A stretch of DNA of 48,221 bases from Vibrio ouci (GCF_004551525.1 NZ_SATR01000035.1:256-48476); one strand, 5' to 3'. Counted from the stretch's first letter, positions 6,916 through 15,908 are shown. Program-made: numbers and translations. Notes: a model not told the origin generated them from the sequence alone.

Positions 6916-9039
6916 ATGGGCGTCATCGATGATTGGCAAGAACTAATAGCTGAACTGAGAGAAAGCAGTGAAATAGAGTGTAAGCGAGCTAAATCAGATT
7001 TACCTAAAGACTTTTGGGAGACTTATAGCGCTTTCGCAAATACATATGGTGGCACTGTGTTTCTTGGTCTAACGGAATTAGAAGATGGTTCATTTGAAGT
7101 TTCAGGTGTTAAGGATACGGATAAGATAAAGAAAAGTCTTTTTGCTAAGTTGGGCAACCCTCAGTCTGTAAGTGTAAATTTGCTCGAGGGTGATGGTGAC
7201 AAGTACGTTGAAATCTTAAATATTGATGATAAAGACGTTGTGAAAATCACGATCCCTAAAGCCAACCGTCTTCAAAAGCCAGTATATATTAACAATAATC
7301 CCAAACTGGGAACTTACATTCGACACCATGAAGGCGACAATCGTGCAACAGATAGTGCTTTGCAGCGCATGTGGGCAGAAAGAGGTACTGAACCGAGAGA
7401 TTCATTGGTTTTAGTTGATTTCGGTATGGATGACTTGGATATGTCTACTTTGAAAAAGTACCGTAGGAATTTCCAAACTCGTCAGCCGGAACATCCATTT
7501 AATGACCTAGATGATAAAAATTTCCTTATTCGTTTGGGGGGATGGAAACGAAACCGAACAACTAAGGAAGAAGGCCTAACTCTAGCTGGGTTATTAATGT
7601 TTGGAATGGATATATCAATTAAAGACCATTTAAGTCATTACCATTTGGACTATATCGAGCGAGAAGCCGCAGAAAGGCATGCGCGCTATACTGACCGTAT
7701 TACTTTGGATGGGACATGGTCAGGAAACCTTTATGATTTTTATCTTAAAGTGTTTAAAAAGCTTACTACAGACTTAAAAGTCCCATTTCGTTTAGAGACT
7801 GATCAAAGATCAGAAATTAGTCCAGTTCATGAAGCTATTCGAGAAGCTTTGGTAAATACGCTAGCTCATGCCGATTTTTCATGCACTAAACCTATTACTA
7901 TCGTAAAACGCCCTGATATGTTTGGTTTTCGAAACCCCGGGTTAATGCGTATACCACCTGAAGTCGCAATTTTGGGTGGTGAAAGTGATTGTCGTAATAA
8001 TGCCATTCATGACTTATTTAGAATGGTTGGACTGAGTGAGCGCCTAGGTTCTGGTGTGAATAAAATATTTTCAAATTGGAACAATCAACATTGGCAAAAG
8101 CCTAAGCTATATGAAAAAACGGAGCCTGAACAGACACTTTTGGAGCTTCGTATGGTAAACCTTGTTCCGACAGAGATTATTAATCAGTTACAAGCTCGTT
8201 TTGGTGACAAGTTTACTCAGTTACCAGAGCTTGATCGCATGATTTTAATAACAGCTGCAGCTGAACGGTGGGTGAACCACGAGCGAATAATGCAACTAAC
8301 TGATGAACATACTAGAGCTGTTACAGTTGCTCTCCCTAGGCTAGAGCGTTCAGGTATGCTTGAGTCAACCGGTGCCCATAAAGAAAAGTTCTACACATTA
8401 CCTGGTGTAAAAGTATCGACAGTAGATGAAGTTTTTAAACAAGGTGCAGTGAATGACGACGATCTTAACCCTCTAAGAGCGACTAGCTCCGGTTATTTGA
8501 ATACTAGCTCTGATGGTTTTCTTATTAGCTCCGATGATTTAGCTGCGAGCTCCTATGATTTGAGTGTGAGCTCCTATGATTTGAGTGTAAGCTCCGATGA
8601 TTTGAGTTCGAGCTCCGATGATTTACCCTCGAGCTCTGATGATTTAGGTGTTTGTTCAAAATCTCCGGAACTAGAAGAAACCAAATGCAATAAACGAGAC
8701 ATGTTTGGTCGTTTACTCATTGATGGATTAGAGTATCCATTTATCGATGATGTATCTAAGCTGACTGATGATTTTAGAAAGCGTTTAGAGTGTATGGCTG
8801 GCCCTTCTAGAGAAAAAGGGAAGCTTCCAAGAGCAGATATGATCAGGATCATCACATCTGTATGTACTGATCATTATGTGTCGCTCAATTCAATTGCCGC
8901 TATTGTGAACAGGAAAACTGATAACTTAAGGCAGCAATATCTAACTAAGATGAGAAGAGAAAAGTTGTTAGAATATGCTTTTCCGCAACAGCCAACACAT
9001 GAGAAGCAGGGGTATGTTTCTATTAAGCCTAAAGATTAG
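6916..9039 (+). CDS. AlbA_2 (Schlafen-type) / HATPase_c_4 protein with heptapeptide repeats
   Basis: 707 residues in four parts. Residues ~10-140 are an AlbA_2 domain (SSEIECKRAKSDLPKDFW, AFANTYGGTVFLGL). Residues ~300-395 are a GHKL-type ATP-binding HATPase_c_4 region (HEAIREALVNTLAHADF, FRNPGLM, CRNNAIHDLF, ERLGSGVNKIF). A winged-helix-like part follows (~430-500). Residues 524-579 are eight seven-residue repeats of SSDDL type, then a ~125-residue C-terminal domain with a helix-turn-helix look (SLNSIAAIVNRKTDNLRQQYL). Family members are often labelled RecG-like or transcriptional regulators; some AlbA_2/Schlafen proteins cleave RNA. The ribosome-binding site is AGAGGTG. It is the second gene of the cargo pair. 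Domains are clear; function is open, with phage defence one option. Confidence 0.88.
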   Translation: MGVIDDWQELIAELRESSEIECKRAKSDLPKDFWETYSAFANTYGGTVFLGLTELEDGSFEVSGVKDTDKIKKSLFAKLGNPQSVSVNLLEGDGDKYVEILNIDDKDVVKITIPKANRLQKPVYINNNPKLGTYIRHHEGDNRATDSALQRMWAERGTEPRDSLVLVDFGMDDLDMSTLKKYRRNFQTRQPEHPFNDLDDKNFLIRLGGWKRNRTTKEEGLTLAGLLMFGMDISIKDHLSHYHLDYIEREAAERHARYTDRITLDGTWSGNLYDFYLKVFKKLTTDLKVPFRLETDQRSEISPVHEAIREALVNTLAHADFSCTKPITIVKRPDMFGFRNPGLMRIPPEVAILGGESDCRNNAIHDLFRMVGLSERLGSGVNKIFSNWNNQHWQKPKLYEKTEPEQTLLELRMVNLVPTEIINQLQARFGDKFTQLPELDRMILITAAAERWVNHERIMQLTDEHTRAVTVALPRLERSGMLESTGAHKEKFYTLPGVKVSTVDEVFKQGAVNDDDLNPLRATSSGYLNTSSDGFLISSDDLAASSYDLSVSSYDLSVSSDDLSSSSDDLPSSSDDLGVCSKSPELEETKCNKRDMFGRLLIDGLEYPFIDDVSKLTDDFRKRLECMAGPSREKGKLPRADMIRIITSVCTDHYVSLNSIAAIVNRKTDNLRQQYLTKMRREKLLEYAFPQQPTHEKQGYVSIKPKD
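8485..8652 (+). repeat. 21-bp in-frame tandem repeat, eight units
   Basis: Eight consecutive 21-bp units beginning AGCTC. They encode SSGYLNT, SSDGFLI, SSDDLAA, SSYDLSV, SSYDLSV, SSDDLSS, SSDDLPS and SSDDLGV. Units 4 and 5 are nearly identical at the DNA level, and outer units are more diverged. Change in copy number would keep the reading frame. The repeat links the ATPase/winged-helix part to the C-terminal domain. Confidence 0.95.
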
Positions 9040-9087
9040 TGAAAGTAGCCTCTAAGACATGTTGTACATCTCATACTTGCTAGAACA

Positions 9088-9130
9088 TTGATAAAATAGC
9101 CGTAAAGTAATACTGTTCATTTATACAGTT
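9088..9130 (+). promoter_or_regulatory. LexA (SOS) box overlapping the probable integrase promoter
   Basis: The box TACTGTTCATTTATACAGTT (9111-9130) keeps the CTG-N10-CAG spacing (9113-9128) and closely matches the gamma-proteobacterial LexA consensus. A possible promoter has TTGATA at 9088-9093 and TACTGT at 9111-9116, 17 bp apart, so LexA would cover the -10 element. The integrase ATG is 16 bp further on. SOS control of the integrase is inferred. Confidence 0.75.
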
Positions 9131-9146
9131 GCCTTGCGGTTTTTTT

Positions 9147-10175
9147 ATGTCTATTCGAAACTTAAAAGACGGCTCGAAAAAGCCGTGGCTATGTGAATGT
9201 TACCCTCAAGGGCGGAGCGGCAAGCGTGTCCGTAAGAAGTTTGCTACCAAAGGAGAGGCCAAGTCATTTGAGTTGTTCACTATGAGAGAGGTGGATGATA
9301 AACCGTGGCTCGGTAAGAAAACGGATCACCGCCGTTTACAAGATTTACTCGATACGTGGTGGCAAGTTCATGGACATACCGTTAAAACAGGCGAAAAAAC
9401 CTATGTTGTACTGGCGAAAACTGTACAAATGTTGGGTAATCCTATTGCAAATTTGTTTACTGCTAATGACTATTTGAAGTACAGAGCAAATAGGGTAAGC
9501 CACCACCCTACAAGGCCAGATCTTGTGATATCCGCCACCACTCACAATATAGAGCTCAAGACCTTCCGAGCTATGTTTAATAAGCTTACCAAGTATGGTT
9601 ATTGGGAGCAGCCTAACCCTGTAGCAAATATTGAACTTGTGAAAGATAGTGAGCGGGAGTTAGCCTTTTTGGCTAAAGAACAGATAGCCCCATTTTTAGA
9701 GCGTGTACGTAACGACAACAGCCCTTCAGCGAAACAAATTTATGTTGCATGTAAGATCTGCTTAGCGACTGGTGCACGCATTGGGGAGGCGTTAGGGTTA
9801 AAGCGCTCTCAGGTTAGCTGCAATAAATTGCTGTTCACTGATACGAAAGGTAAGAAGAACCGTTCGGTACCAATTTCTACTTCTTTGTATCATGAAGTAT
9901 TGAATGTAGGAGTTAGTGAGCATACTTTGTTTGACGTTCGTTATTATGCGGCGTGGGAGTGCGTGAAACGTGCTCTACCTGATCATGTCCCTAGTGGACA
10001 AGCTACCCACGTTTTAAGGCACACTTTTGCAAGCTATTTTATGATGAATGGAGGGGATATACTGGTACTTCAGCGAATCCTCGGTCATAGTAAAATTGAA
10101 CAAACCATGGCTTATGCGCACTTCTCACCAGACCATCTTATGCAGGCTGTTCAGCTGAATCCCCTCGAAAACTAG
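9147..10175 (+). CDS. int: P2/K139-type tyrosine integrase
   Basis: About 342 residues, full length for P2-type integrases. The N-terminus (SIRNLKDGSKKPWLCECYP, then FATKGEAKSFE) is the arm-binding domain. The catalytic domain shows the conserved arginine in TGARIGEALGL, the HxxR motif in HVLRHTFAS, and GHSKIEQTMAYAHF with the nucleophilic tyrosine. It recombines attP with attB and, with Cox, excises the element. I chose the ATG at 9147; a TTG 18 bp upstream is also in frame but lies in the LexA box. No good ribosome-binding site is visible, so expression may be low. The gene sits at the element's right end, facing the junction. Confidence 0.93.
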   Translation: MSIRNLKDGSKKPWLCECYPQGRSGKRVRKKFATKGEAKSFELFTMREVDDKPWLGKKTDHRRLQDLLDTWWQVHGHTVKTGEKTYVVLAKTVQMLGNPIANLFTANDYLKYRANRVSHHPTRPDLVISATTHNIELKTFRAMFNKLTKYGYWEQPNPVANIELVKDSERELAFLAKEQIAPFLERVRNDNSPSAKQIYVACKICLATGARIGEALGLKRSQVSCNKLLFTDTKGKKNRSVPISTSLYHEVLNVGVSEHTLFDVRYYAAWECVKRALPDHVPSGQATHVLRHTFASYFMMNGGDILVLQRILGHSKIEQTMAYAHFSPDHLMQAVQLNPLEN

Positions 10176-10183
10176 CCCTAAAA

Positions 10184-10255
10184 AAGTGGCGACAAAGTGG
10201 CGACAACTGTCAGTTAACCTCGGTTTTTGTCGGTTATTATCAGTAAATCGCCACT
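10184..10255. repeat. Short repeats beside the integrase, candidate attachment-site arm sequences
   Basis: AAGTGGCGACA occurs twice head to tail (10184-10194 and 10195-10205). An inverted partial copy, TCGCCACT, lies at 10248-10255. Between them CGGTT repeats (CCTCGGTTTTTGTCGGTTA). The stretch lies between the integrase stop and the 3' end of the chromosomal ABC gene, where attR and integrase arm sites are expected. The core cannot be set because the other end of the element is outside the window. Confidence 0.5.
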
Positions 10256-10290
10256 CTTTAGTTAAGTTAGTTTGTAATTAAATCAAACAG

Positions 10291-12135
10291 TTACGCTACT
10301 TCAGTCTCTTCTGCGATAAATCCTCCAGTTTGGTGCGCCCAAAGCTGAGCGTATATACCGCCGCTTTGTACTAGCTCTTGGTGAGTGCCTTGTTCAACCA
10401 CTTCACCTTTATCCAATACGATCAAACGATCCATAGCAGCAATCGTCGACAGTCGGTGAGCAATGGCGATGACGGTTTTGCCTTGCATTAGCTCATTTAA
10501 GCTTTCTTGAATTGCCGCTTCGACTTCTGAATCAAGCGCGGAAGTGGCTTCATCAAGGATCAGTAATGGTGCGTCTTTAAGCAGTACACGCGAAATCGCG
10601 ATACGTTGGCGCTGACCACCTGACAGTTTAACGCCGCGTTCACCGACTTGAGCGTCGTAGCCGACGTTGCCAAATGGATCATTCAGCGTTTCGATAAACT
10701 CATGAGCGTGGGCTTGCTTAGTCGCACGCAGCAAATCTTCTTCAGAGGCATCTGGGTTGCCATATAAGATGTTGTCGCGGATCGAGCGATGCAGTAATGA
10801 TGTATCTTGCGTTACCATACCAATCTTACTGCGCAGAGAGTCTTGCGTAACATCTGAGATAACTTGGCCATCGATCTTGATTTTACCGCTCTCAACGTCA
10901 TGGAAGCGTAGCAACAAGTTCACCAGCGTTGATTTACCTGCGCCTGAACGCCCAACTAATCCTACTTTTTCGCCTGGTTTGATGTTGAGATTAAGGTTGC
11001 TGATCACACCCTTTTCTTTATCACCATAGTGGAAGCTGACGTTATCAAACTCAATGCCACCTTGCTCTACCACGATAGGCTTAGCGTTCGGCTTGTCTTG
11101 AATGTCGATGGGTTTAGATAGGGTTTTCATCCCATCAACTACCGTGCCCATGTTTTCAAACAGAGCGCCGACTTCCCACATGATCCACATCGACATACCG
11201 TTGATACGCAGGGCTAACGCGATAGCAATGGCGATAGCGCCAATACTGATAGAGCCATCCATCCATAAGAAAATAGACAGGGCACCAATTGAGAACACTA
11301 GAACGTAGTTGGTGATTTCAACCGCGATATCAAACCCAGTAACCAGACGCATTTGGCGATAGACGGTGTCTAAGAAACCGTTCATACCTTTTTCCGCGTA
11401 CTCGGTTTCGCGTTTACTGTGCGAGAACAGTTTCACGGTGGCGATGTTAGTGTAACTATCGACGATGCGACCTGTCATGGTTGAGCGAGCATCCGCTTGC
11501 TCTGATGCGACGCTCTTTAATTTAGGTACAAAGTAAATCTGGATGGCGATATAGCAGCATAGCCAAACCACCATTGGAATCATTAGGCGCCAGTCTGCTT
11601 GAGCTAACAGGACAACAATGGAAGTAAAGTAGACTGAGACGTAAACAAATACATCCATGCTCTTCATTACGGTTTCACGCACTGCCAGTGAGGTTTGCAT
11701 CACTTTAGTGGCCACTCGTCCTGCAAAGTCATCTTGGTAAAAGTTGAGGCTTTGCTTTAGCAGGTAGCGGTGTGCTAACCAACGAATAGACATTGGGTAG
11801 TTACCAAGCAAGGTTTGGTGAATTAATAGAGAGTAACCAATCACCAATATCGGCATCACAACGAGTAAAAGAGTACCGTAAAATAGGAGCTCGCTTTGAT
11901 TTTGTTGCCAAAAGGTTTCTGGGTTGCTGGTCGATAGCCAATCAACTAGGTTACCCATCGCACCGAACAGAGACACCTCTACTATCGCGACAATCGTCGA
12001 CATGATAGACATGATGATCAGCGGAACTTCAAAGCCCCGCGTGTAGTGGCGACAAAAAGCAAACACCCCCGATGGCGGCTGGGTTGGCTCTTGCTCGGGA
12101 AAAGGCTTGGTAAAGCCTTCAAATTTTTTAAACAT
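10291..12135 (-). CDS. ABC exporter, fused permease and ATPase
   Basis: 614 residues, a half-transporter that should work as a dimer in the inner membrane. The N-terminal ~330 residues hold six membrane helices (for example VPLIIMSIMSTIVAIVEVSLF). The ATPase domain starts at ~360: Walker A GRSGAGKST, signature LSGGQRQR, Walker B LLILDEAT followed by SALDSE, and the switch histidine in AIAHRLS. Substrate unknown; relatives export lipids, peptides or drugs. It is a single gene, transcribed toward the prophage end, so integration left its coding sequence intact at its 3' side. Confidence 0.9.
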   Translation of the reverse strand: MFKKFEGFTKPFPEQEPTQPPSGVFAFCRHYTRGFEVPLIIMSIMSTIVAIVEVSLFGAMGNLVDWLSTSNPETFWQQNQSELLFYGTLLLVVMPILVIGYSLLIHQTLLGNYPMSIRWLAHRYLLKQSLNFYQDDFAGRVATKVMQTSLAVRETVMKSMDVFVYVSVYFTSIVVLLAQADWRLMIPMVVWLCCYIAIQIYFVPKLKSVASEQADARSTMTGRIVDSYTNIATVKLFSHSKRETEYAEKGMNGFLDTVYRQMRLVTGFDIAVEITNYVLVFSIGALSIFLWMDGSISIGAIAIAIALALRINGMSMWIMWEVGALFENMGTVVDGMKTLSKPIDIQDKPNAKPIVVEQGGIEFDNVSFHYGDKEKGVISNLNLNIKPGEKVGLVGRSGAGKSTLVNLLLRFHDVESGKIKIDGQVISDVTQDSLRSKIGMVTQDTSLLHRSIRDNILYGNPDASEEDLLRATKQAHAHEFIETLNDPFGNVGYDAQVGERGVKLSGGQRQRIAISRVLLKDAPLLILDEATSALDSEVEAAIQESLNELMQGKTVIAIAHRLSTIAAMDRLIVLDKGEVVEQGTHQELVQSGGIYAQLWAHQTGGFIAEETEVA

Positions 12136-12446
12136 AGTTATTTCCTAAACACACAAAAGACAGGATTTATGCCGTGCGGCATTGGTGTACGTCCATAAAT
12201 AGGAAGGAAAACCAATGGTATAACGTTAATGTGTGAAATGTAACCAGTTTATTACTCCTGTCGATGCATAATATTCAGAGGCTTTTGTTTAAAAGTCATA
12301 GTGGCAATAAAAATTACTGCAATTTTATTTCTGCACCCTCTATTTAACTGCTGCTCTGCGTATTTGGTAGGTTATTTCAGTAAATCTTGTTTTAACATTA
12401 TGTCTACAATTAGCCGTATTGAGTGAGATTAATTGAGTTTGTCCAA
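12136..12446. other. Intergenic region between divergent ABC exporter and ctlX
   Basis: About 310 bp holding the start regions of two divergent genes. It is AT-rich with no clear terminator, repeat or small gene. A short frame from a GTG at 12423 extends ctlX by eight codons. I see nothing else. Confidence 0.4.
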
Positions 12447-13424
12447 ATGTTGAAACAGCAAGCCCTACTACAAAAAAAACAATCAACAGTACAAAACGCT
12501 AACTGTGTGGTGATGGTGCCACCTAAAGAGTTTGCGTTTAACGCAGAAACTGCGCAAGACAATGAATTTCAGCATCAAGTGACTGAGTCAACGAGCCAAG
12601 TTCGTCTTGCTGCGATGGAAGAGTTCAAAGCAATGGTGGCTTCTTTGCGCCAAGCAGGCGTTCAAGTAGTTGAGTTTGATTACCCTCTAGGGGAAGTTGA
12701 AACACCAGACGCTGTCTTCCCAAATAACTGGTTCAGTACGACAGTGAAAGGCGAGCTATTTACCTTTCCTATGGCATGTAAGAACCGCCAGCACGAAGTG
12801 AAAGTCGATACATTGGCTGAAGTGCTGCAACAAGCCGGTCGTACGATTACCCTTCAAGACTCTTTGACTGACTATTTGCAAGAAGACGCGCATTTAGAAA
12901 GTACTGGTGTGATGGTTAAAGATCACGTTAATAAAACCGTTTATGCCGCCTTGTCACAGCGCTGTGATCGCGAAGTATTGGAAGATTACTCAAAACGAAT
13001 TGGTTATGACCGAGTTGTCTCGTTCCAAACGGCGCTTCCTTCAGGTAAGCCGATTTATCACACCAATGTGATGATGGCGATTGGGGAAAGCTTCTGCGTG
13101 ATTTGTGATGAAGTGATCCCTGAGTTTGAGCGTCGCTTTGTGATTAAATCTCTGGCGAAAGATAAGCAGGTGATTTCAATTTCACTTGAGCAGATGAATC
13201 ACTTCTGTGGCAACATCCTTCAACTTGAAACTATCAATGGCGAGAAAGTTATTGCGATGTCGCAGTCTGCCTATGATGCGTTCTCTCCAGCGCAACGTGC
13301 ACAGCTTTCAAGTCACGGTAAATTACTGCCATTCAATGTGAAGACGATTGAAAACATTGGTGGAGGCAGCGTACGTTGTATGTTGGGTGAGGTATTTTTG
13401 CCAAGCCGTCAGAAACAGCTTTAA
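12447..13424 (+). CDS. ctlX: CtlX-type amidinotransferase/arginine-deiminase-like hydrolase
   Basis: About 325 residues of the guanidino-group-modifying superfamily. Visible motifs: FNAETAQDNEFQ near the start, the substrate-binding PDAVFPNNWFST, the catalytic histidine region IYHTNVMMAIG, and the catalytic cysteine in GGGSVRCMLGEVFLP near the C-terminus. Family members named CtlX are linked to citrulline or arginine-derivative breakdown; the exact substrate is not shown by the sequence. Neither GTG 12423 nor ATG 12447 has a good ribosome-binding site; I chose the ATG. A bidirectional terminator follows. Confidence 0.82.
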   Translation: MLKQQALLQKKQSTVQNANCVVMVPPKEFAFNAETAQDNEFQHQVTESTSQVRLAAMEEFKAMVASLRQAGVQVVEFDYPLGEVETPDAVFPNNWFSTTVKGELFTFPMACKNRQHEVKVDTLAEVLQQAGRTITLQDSLTDYLQEDAHLESTGVMVKDHVNKTVYAALSQRCDREVLEDYSKRIGYDRVVSFQTALPSGKPIYHTNVMMAIGESFCVICDEVIPEFERRFVIKSLAKDKQVISISLEQMNHFCGNILQLETINGEKVIAMSQSAYDAFSPAQRAQLSSHGKLLPFNVKTIENIGGGSVRCMLGEVFLPSRQKQL

Positions 13425-13444
13425 TCGATTTTAGATAGAATAAA

Positions 13445-13488
13445 ACGCCTCTGTGACTGAATATAGAAAGTCACAGGGGTGTTTTTAT
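13445..13488. terminator. Bidirectional terminator between ctlX and iutA
   Basis: CGCCTCTGTGACT pairs with AGTCACAGGGGTG (two G-T pairs) across an AT-rich loop, with A and T runs on the flanks. It serves convergent ctlX and iutA. Confidence 0.85.
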
Positions 13489-13499
13489 ATGGGTAGAGA

Positions 13500-15659
13500 T
13501 TAGAACTTAACTTGGTAGTTTAGCGTATAGGTGCGGCCACGACCTTTGTAGTCATACGCTTCAGGCGCATAGTGGCTTGAGTAAAGAATTTGTGCACGCT
13601 GGCCCCAAATTGTGGTGTAGTCTTCGTTGAATAGGTTTTGGATACCAAAGCCTAGGCTACCTACAGGAAGCTGATAGCTACCCACTAGGTCAAATACTGT
13701 GTAGCCATCAAGCTTATTGTCTGCATCATCTTCATAATCAAACATGGTTTGGCTTTGTAGTTTTAGCGCCAAGTTGTCATCGTACCAACCTGCCCAAGCA
13801 CTTGCCTTTGAAGTACTTGCTTCGCCAGCTGACAGATCTTCCCAGCCGTTATCACCATCGAGTTCAGAAATTACGTAGTGACCAGATGCACCGAGCTGTA
13901 CGTTGTCATGCACCCAGTAAGCAGCAAGTGCTTCTAGGCCGTAAACTCGTTTCTTGTCCTCAACGTCTTCAATCAATAGTGTGTTTTTGTTGTACTTCAC
14001 ACTCTTATCAGATTGAGAGTAGTAAGCCGCCGTTTGTAAGTTGAGCTCACCAGTATCTAAGCGATAACCCATCTCAAAGCTGTTGGTTTTGATCCCAGAG
14101 AGCTTCGAGTCGGAAACATTAATGCTGTCGTTTAGCTGCCAATGGTCACCAACAAGCGTGTAGGAGCCCTGTCCGTAATACTTCGCTGGATCAGCGAGAT
14201 CAAAACCTTGGGAAAAGTTAGCCCACACCTGAGAGTTATTGTTGATGTGGAAAATGGTGCCAAGGTTGAACAATCCTACACTGTAATCGGTTTCTCCTCC
14301 TGGAACGGCATCTGCGCTGCTGCCTTTACCTTTAGCAATGTTCTTTTGTTGGGTGTAGCCGACAAAATCATCGATCTTATTGACCATGTACTGGTAGCGT
14401 TAGCCCCCTTCGACGGTCCAATTATCGGTAATGGCATAGTCTGCTTGAATGAACCCGGCGACTGAGCCGACTTCAACGCCTGGGTAGCGGCCAACTTGAG
14501 CATAAGTCTTGTTGATCAAATCGCCTGAGTTATTGGCGATAGTCGGATCGTATAGGGCTTGATTACTTTCTAAAGTGTCTTGATAAGCGTCGATACCATA
14601 GACGAAATTGAAGCGGTTATAGCTTTTCGCTAGCGCCGCTTTAAGAGATAGTACGTCGGTGATCTGCTGGCCTGAAGATTGGTAGTAAGGAGTGTAAGTT
14701 TGATCTTCCTTGCGGTAGGCAGCTTCCGCGATAAGCTGGTGGCCCAAGAACGCTTCATCCACATACGATGCGCTCAGCATAATACGCTCAGTGCCATGCT
14801 CACGATCCGATTCGAAGCCTTTTCTAACATCGATGAAGGTATAGTCTTTTATGTATAAGCCATACGGTGAGTCTTGCTGGCTGTCGTAGTATTGAGCTAA
14901 GAAATTGATCTTCTTGGTGTCAGAGACATTTACACCAACAGTCGTTAAGAAGTCGACGGTCTGGTTAAACTGCAGGGAGCCTTGTGAGATATCTGGAACC
15001 ACAATATCGCCATTGGCATCGAAGAAGCCTTGTGTTTCGGTATAAATTACTGATGCTCTTGCCTGTACTTTTTCATTACCACCAGAAATAGCCTGACCCA
15101 GCTTATAGTCGAAATCTTCACTCGAATTGAAACCTGAAGACCCGCCGACATAAGATTCAAACTCGAGTTCGTCACCCTGTGCTTTCTTGGTAATGATGTT
15201 GATAACACCGCCTGATGCGCCTGCTCCGTAGACCGATGTTGCTCCAGAAAGTACTTCGATGCGCTCGATGTTAAATGGGTCGATAGAGTCTAAGTGGCGG
15301 CTGATTTGGCGCGAAGACTGTAGTGAAACACCGTCAATCATCACCAGCATTTTTCGGCCACGTAAGTTTTGACCGTAATTGGTTCGACCGCCGCTACTCA
15401 TATCTAAAGAGGGAATGGTTGCGGCAAGAATTTCACCAAGTGTTTTACCACCTCGATATTCTTGCTCGATCTGTTCCGAATCTATGTACCAAACAGTGCC
15501 AGGAATATCACTGAGCGCTTTAGGTGTGCGGCTTGATACCACCACCATTTTCTCTTGAGTTGTTGTGTATTCTTGAGCGTGGGTGATCGCCGGTGTGCTT
15601 GCTGCTGCAATGGCTAACGCGACAGAAGATAGCGGAAAAATTCCTTTTATTACGTTCAT
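13500..15659 (-). pseudogene. iutA: Ferric-aerobactin TonB-dependent receptor IutA, interrupted by an in-frame TAA
   Basis: Read through, this is a 719-residue outer-membrane receptor closely similar to E. coli IutA: signal peptide, TonB-box/plug region (SRTNYGQNLRGR, IDGVSLQSSRQ, LDSIDPFNIERIEVLSGATS, GGVINIITKK), then a 22-strand barrel ending YDYKGRGRTYTLNYQVKF with terminal Phe. A TAA at 14400-14402 replaces the valine of the IutA motif GGVRYQY; the frame is otherwise intact on both sides (GG-stop-RYQYMVNKIDDF). The stop would cut the barrel after ~419 residues, so the allele should be non-functional unless suppressed or a sequencing error. A Fur box lies upstream and iutR is next to it. 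It would import ferric aerobactin for VatCDB. Confidence 0.9.
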
Positions 15660-15722
15660 TTCTTTCTCTATGTTTTCTTAGGCCGCACAGTCGGTGTCGA
15701 TGTGGTAGCCTTGTTAATGCTT

Positions 15723-15741
15723 ATGATAATGATTATCAATT
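15723..15741. promoter_or_regulatory. Fur box upstream of iutA
   Basis: ATGATAATGATTATCAATT closely matches the 19-bp Fur consensus. It lies about 65 bp before the iutA start, which points to iron repression. Confidence 0.85.
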
Positions 15742-15760
15742 ATAAATGAGTGAGGCTATT

Positions 15761-15788
15761 ATTGTTTTTTTTGACGCGAAAAAACAAT
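15761..15788. promoter_or_regulatory. Inverted repeat between iutA and iutR
   Basis: ATTGTTTTTT (15761-15770) and AAAAAACAAT (15779-15788) form a perfect 10-bp inverted repeat with an 8-bp centre, just upstream of the iutA Fur box. It could be an operator for the neighbouring GntR-type repressor; this is a guess from position. Confidence 0.4.
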
Positions 15789-15869
15789 ATGAAAGGGTGA
15801 TTTATTTTTGATACTTATATCGATAGCCGTATGGTTTGGACGAATGGTGGTGATGTAAGGAAGAAAAGG

Positions 15870-15901
15870 GAAAAAAATAGCAGCTGTCTAGAGCTGCTAT
15901 T
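15870..15901 (-). terminator. Terminator after iutR
   Basis: On the minus strand AATAGCAGCT and AGCTGCTATT pair across six bases, followed by a T run. It lies 8 bp past the iutR stop and separates iutR from iutA transcription. Confidence 0.9.
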
Positions 15902-15908
15902 GGAATGA

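Noticed and set aside
8485..8652. Repeats at first glance like a CRISPR array
   Set aside because: Units are contiguous 21-mers without spacers and encode an in-frame peptide repeat.
10176..10290. A tRNA gene at the integration site
   Set aside because: No tRNA-like cloverleaf or CCA-side sequence was seen here.
14400..14402. TAA in iutA as programmed recoding
   Set aside because: TAA is not a selenocysteine or pyrrolysine codon and no recoding signal is visible; a mutation or error is simpler.
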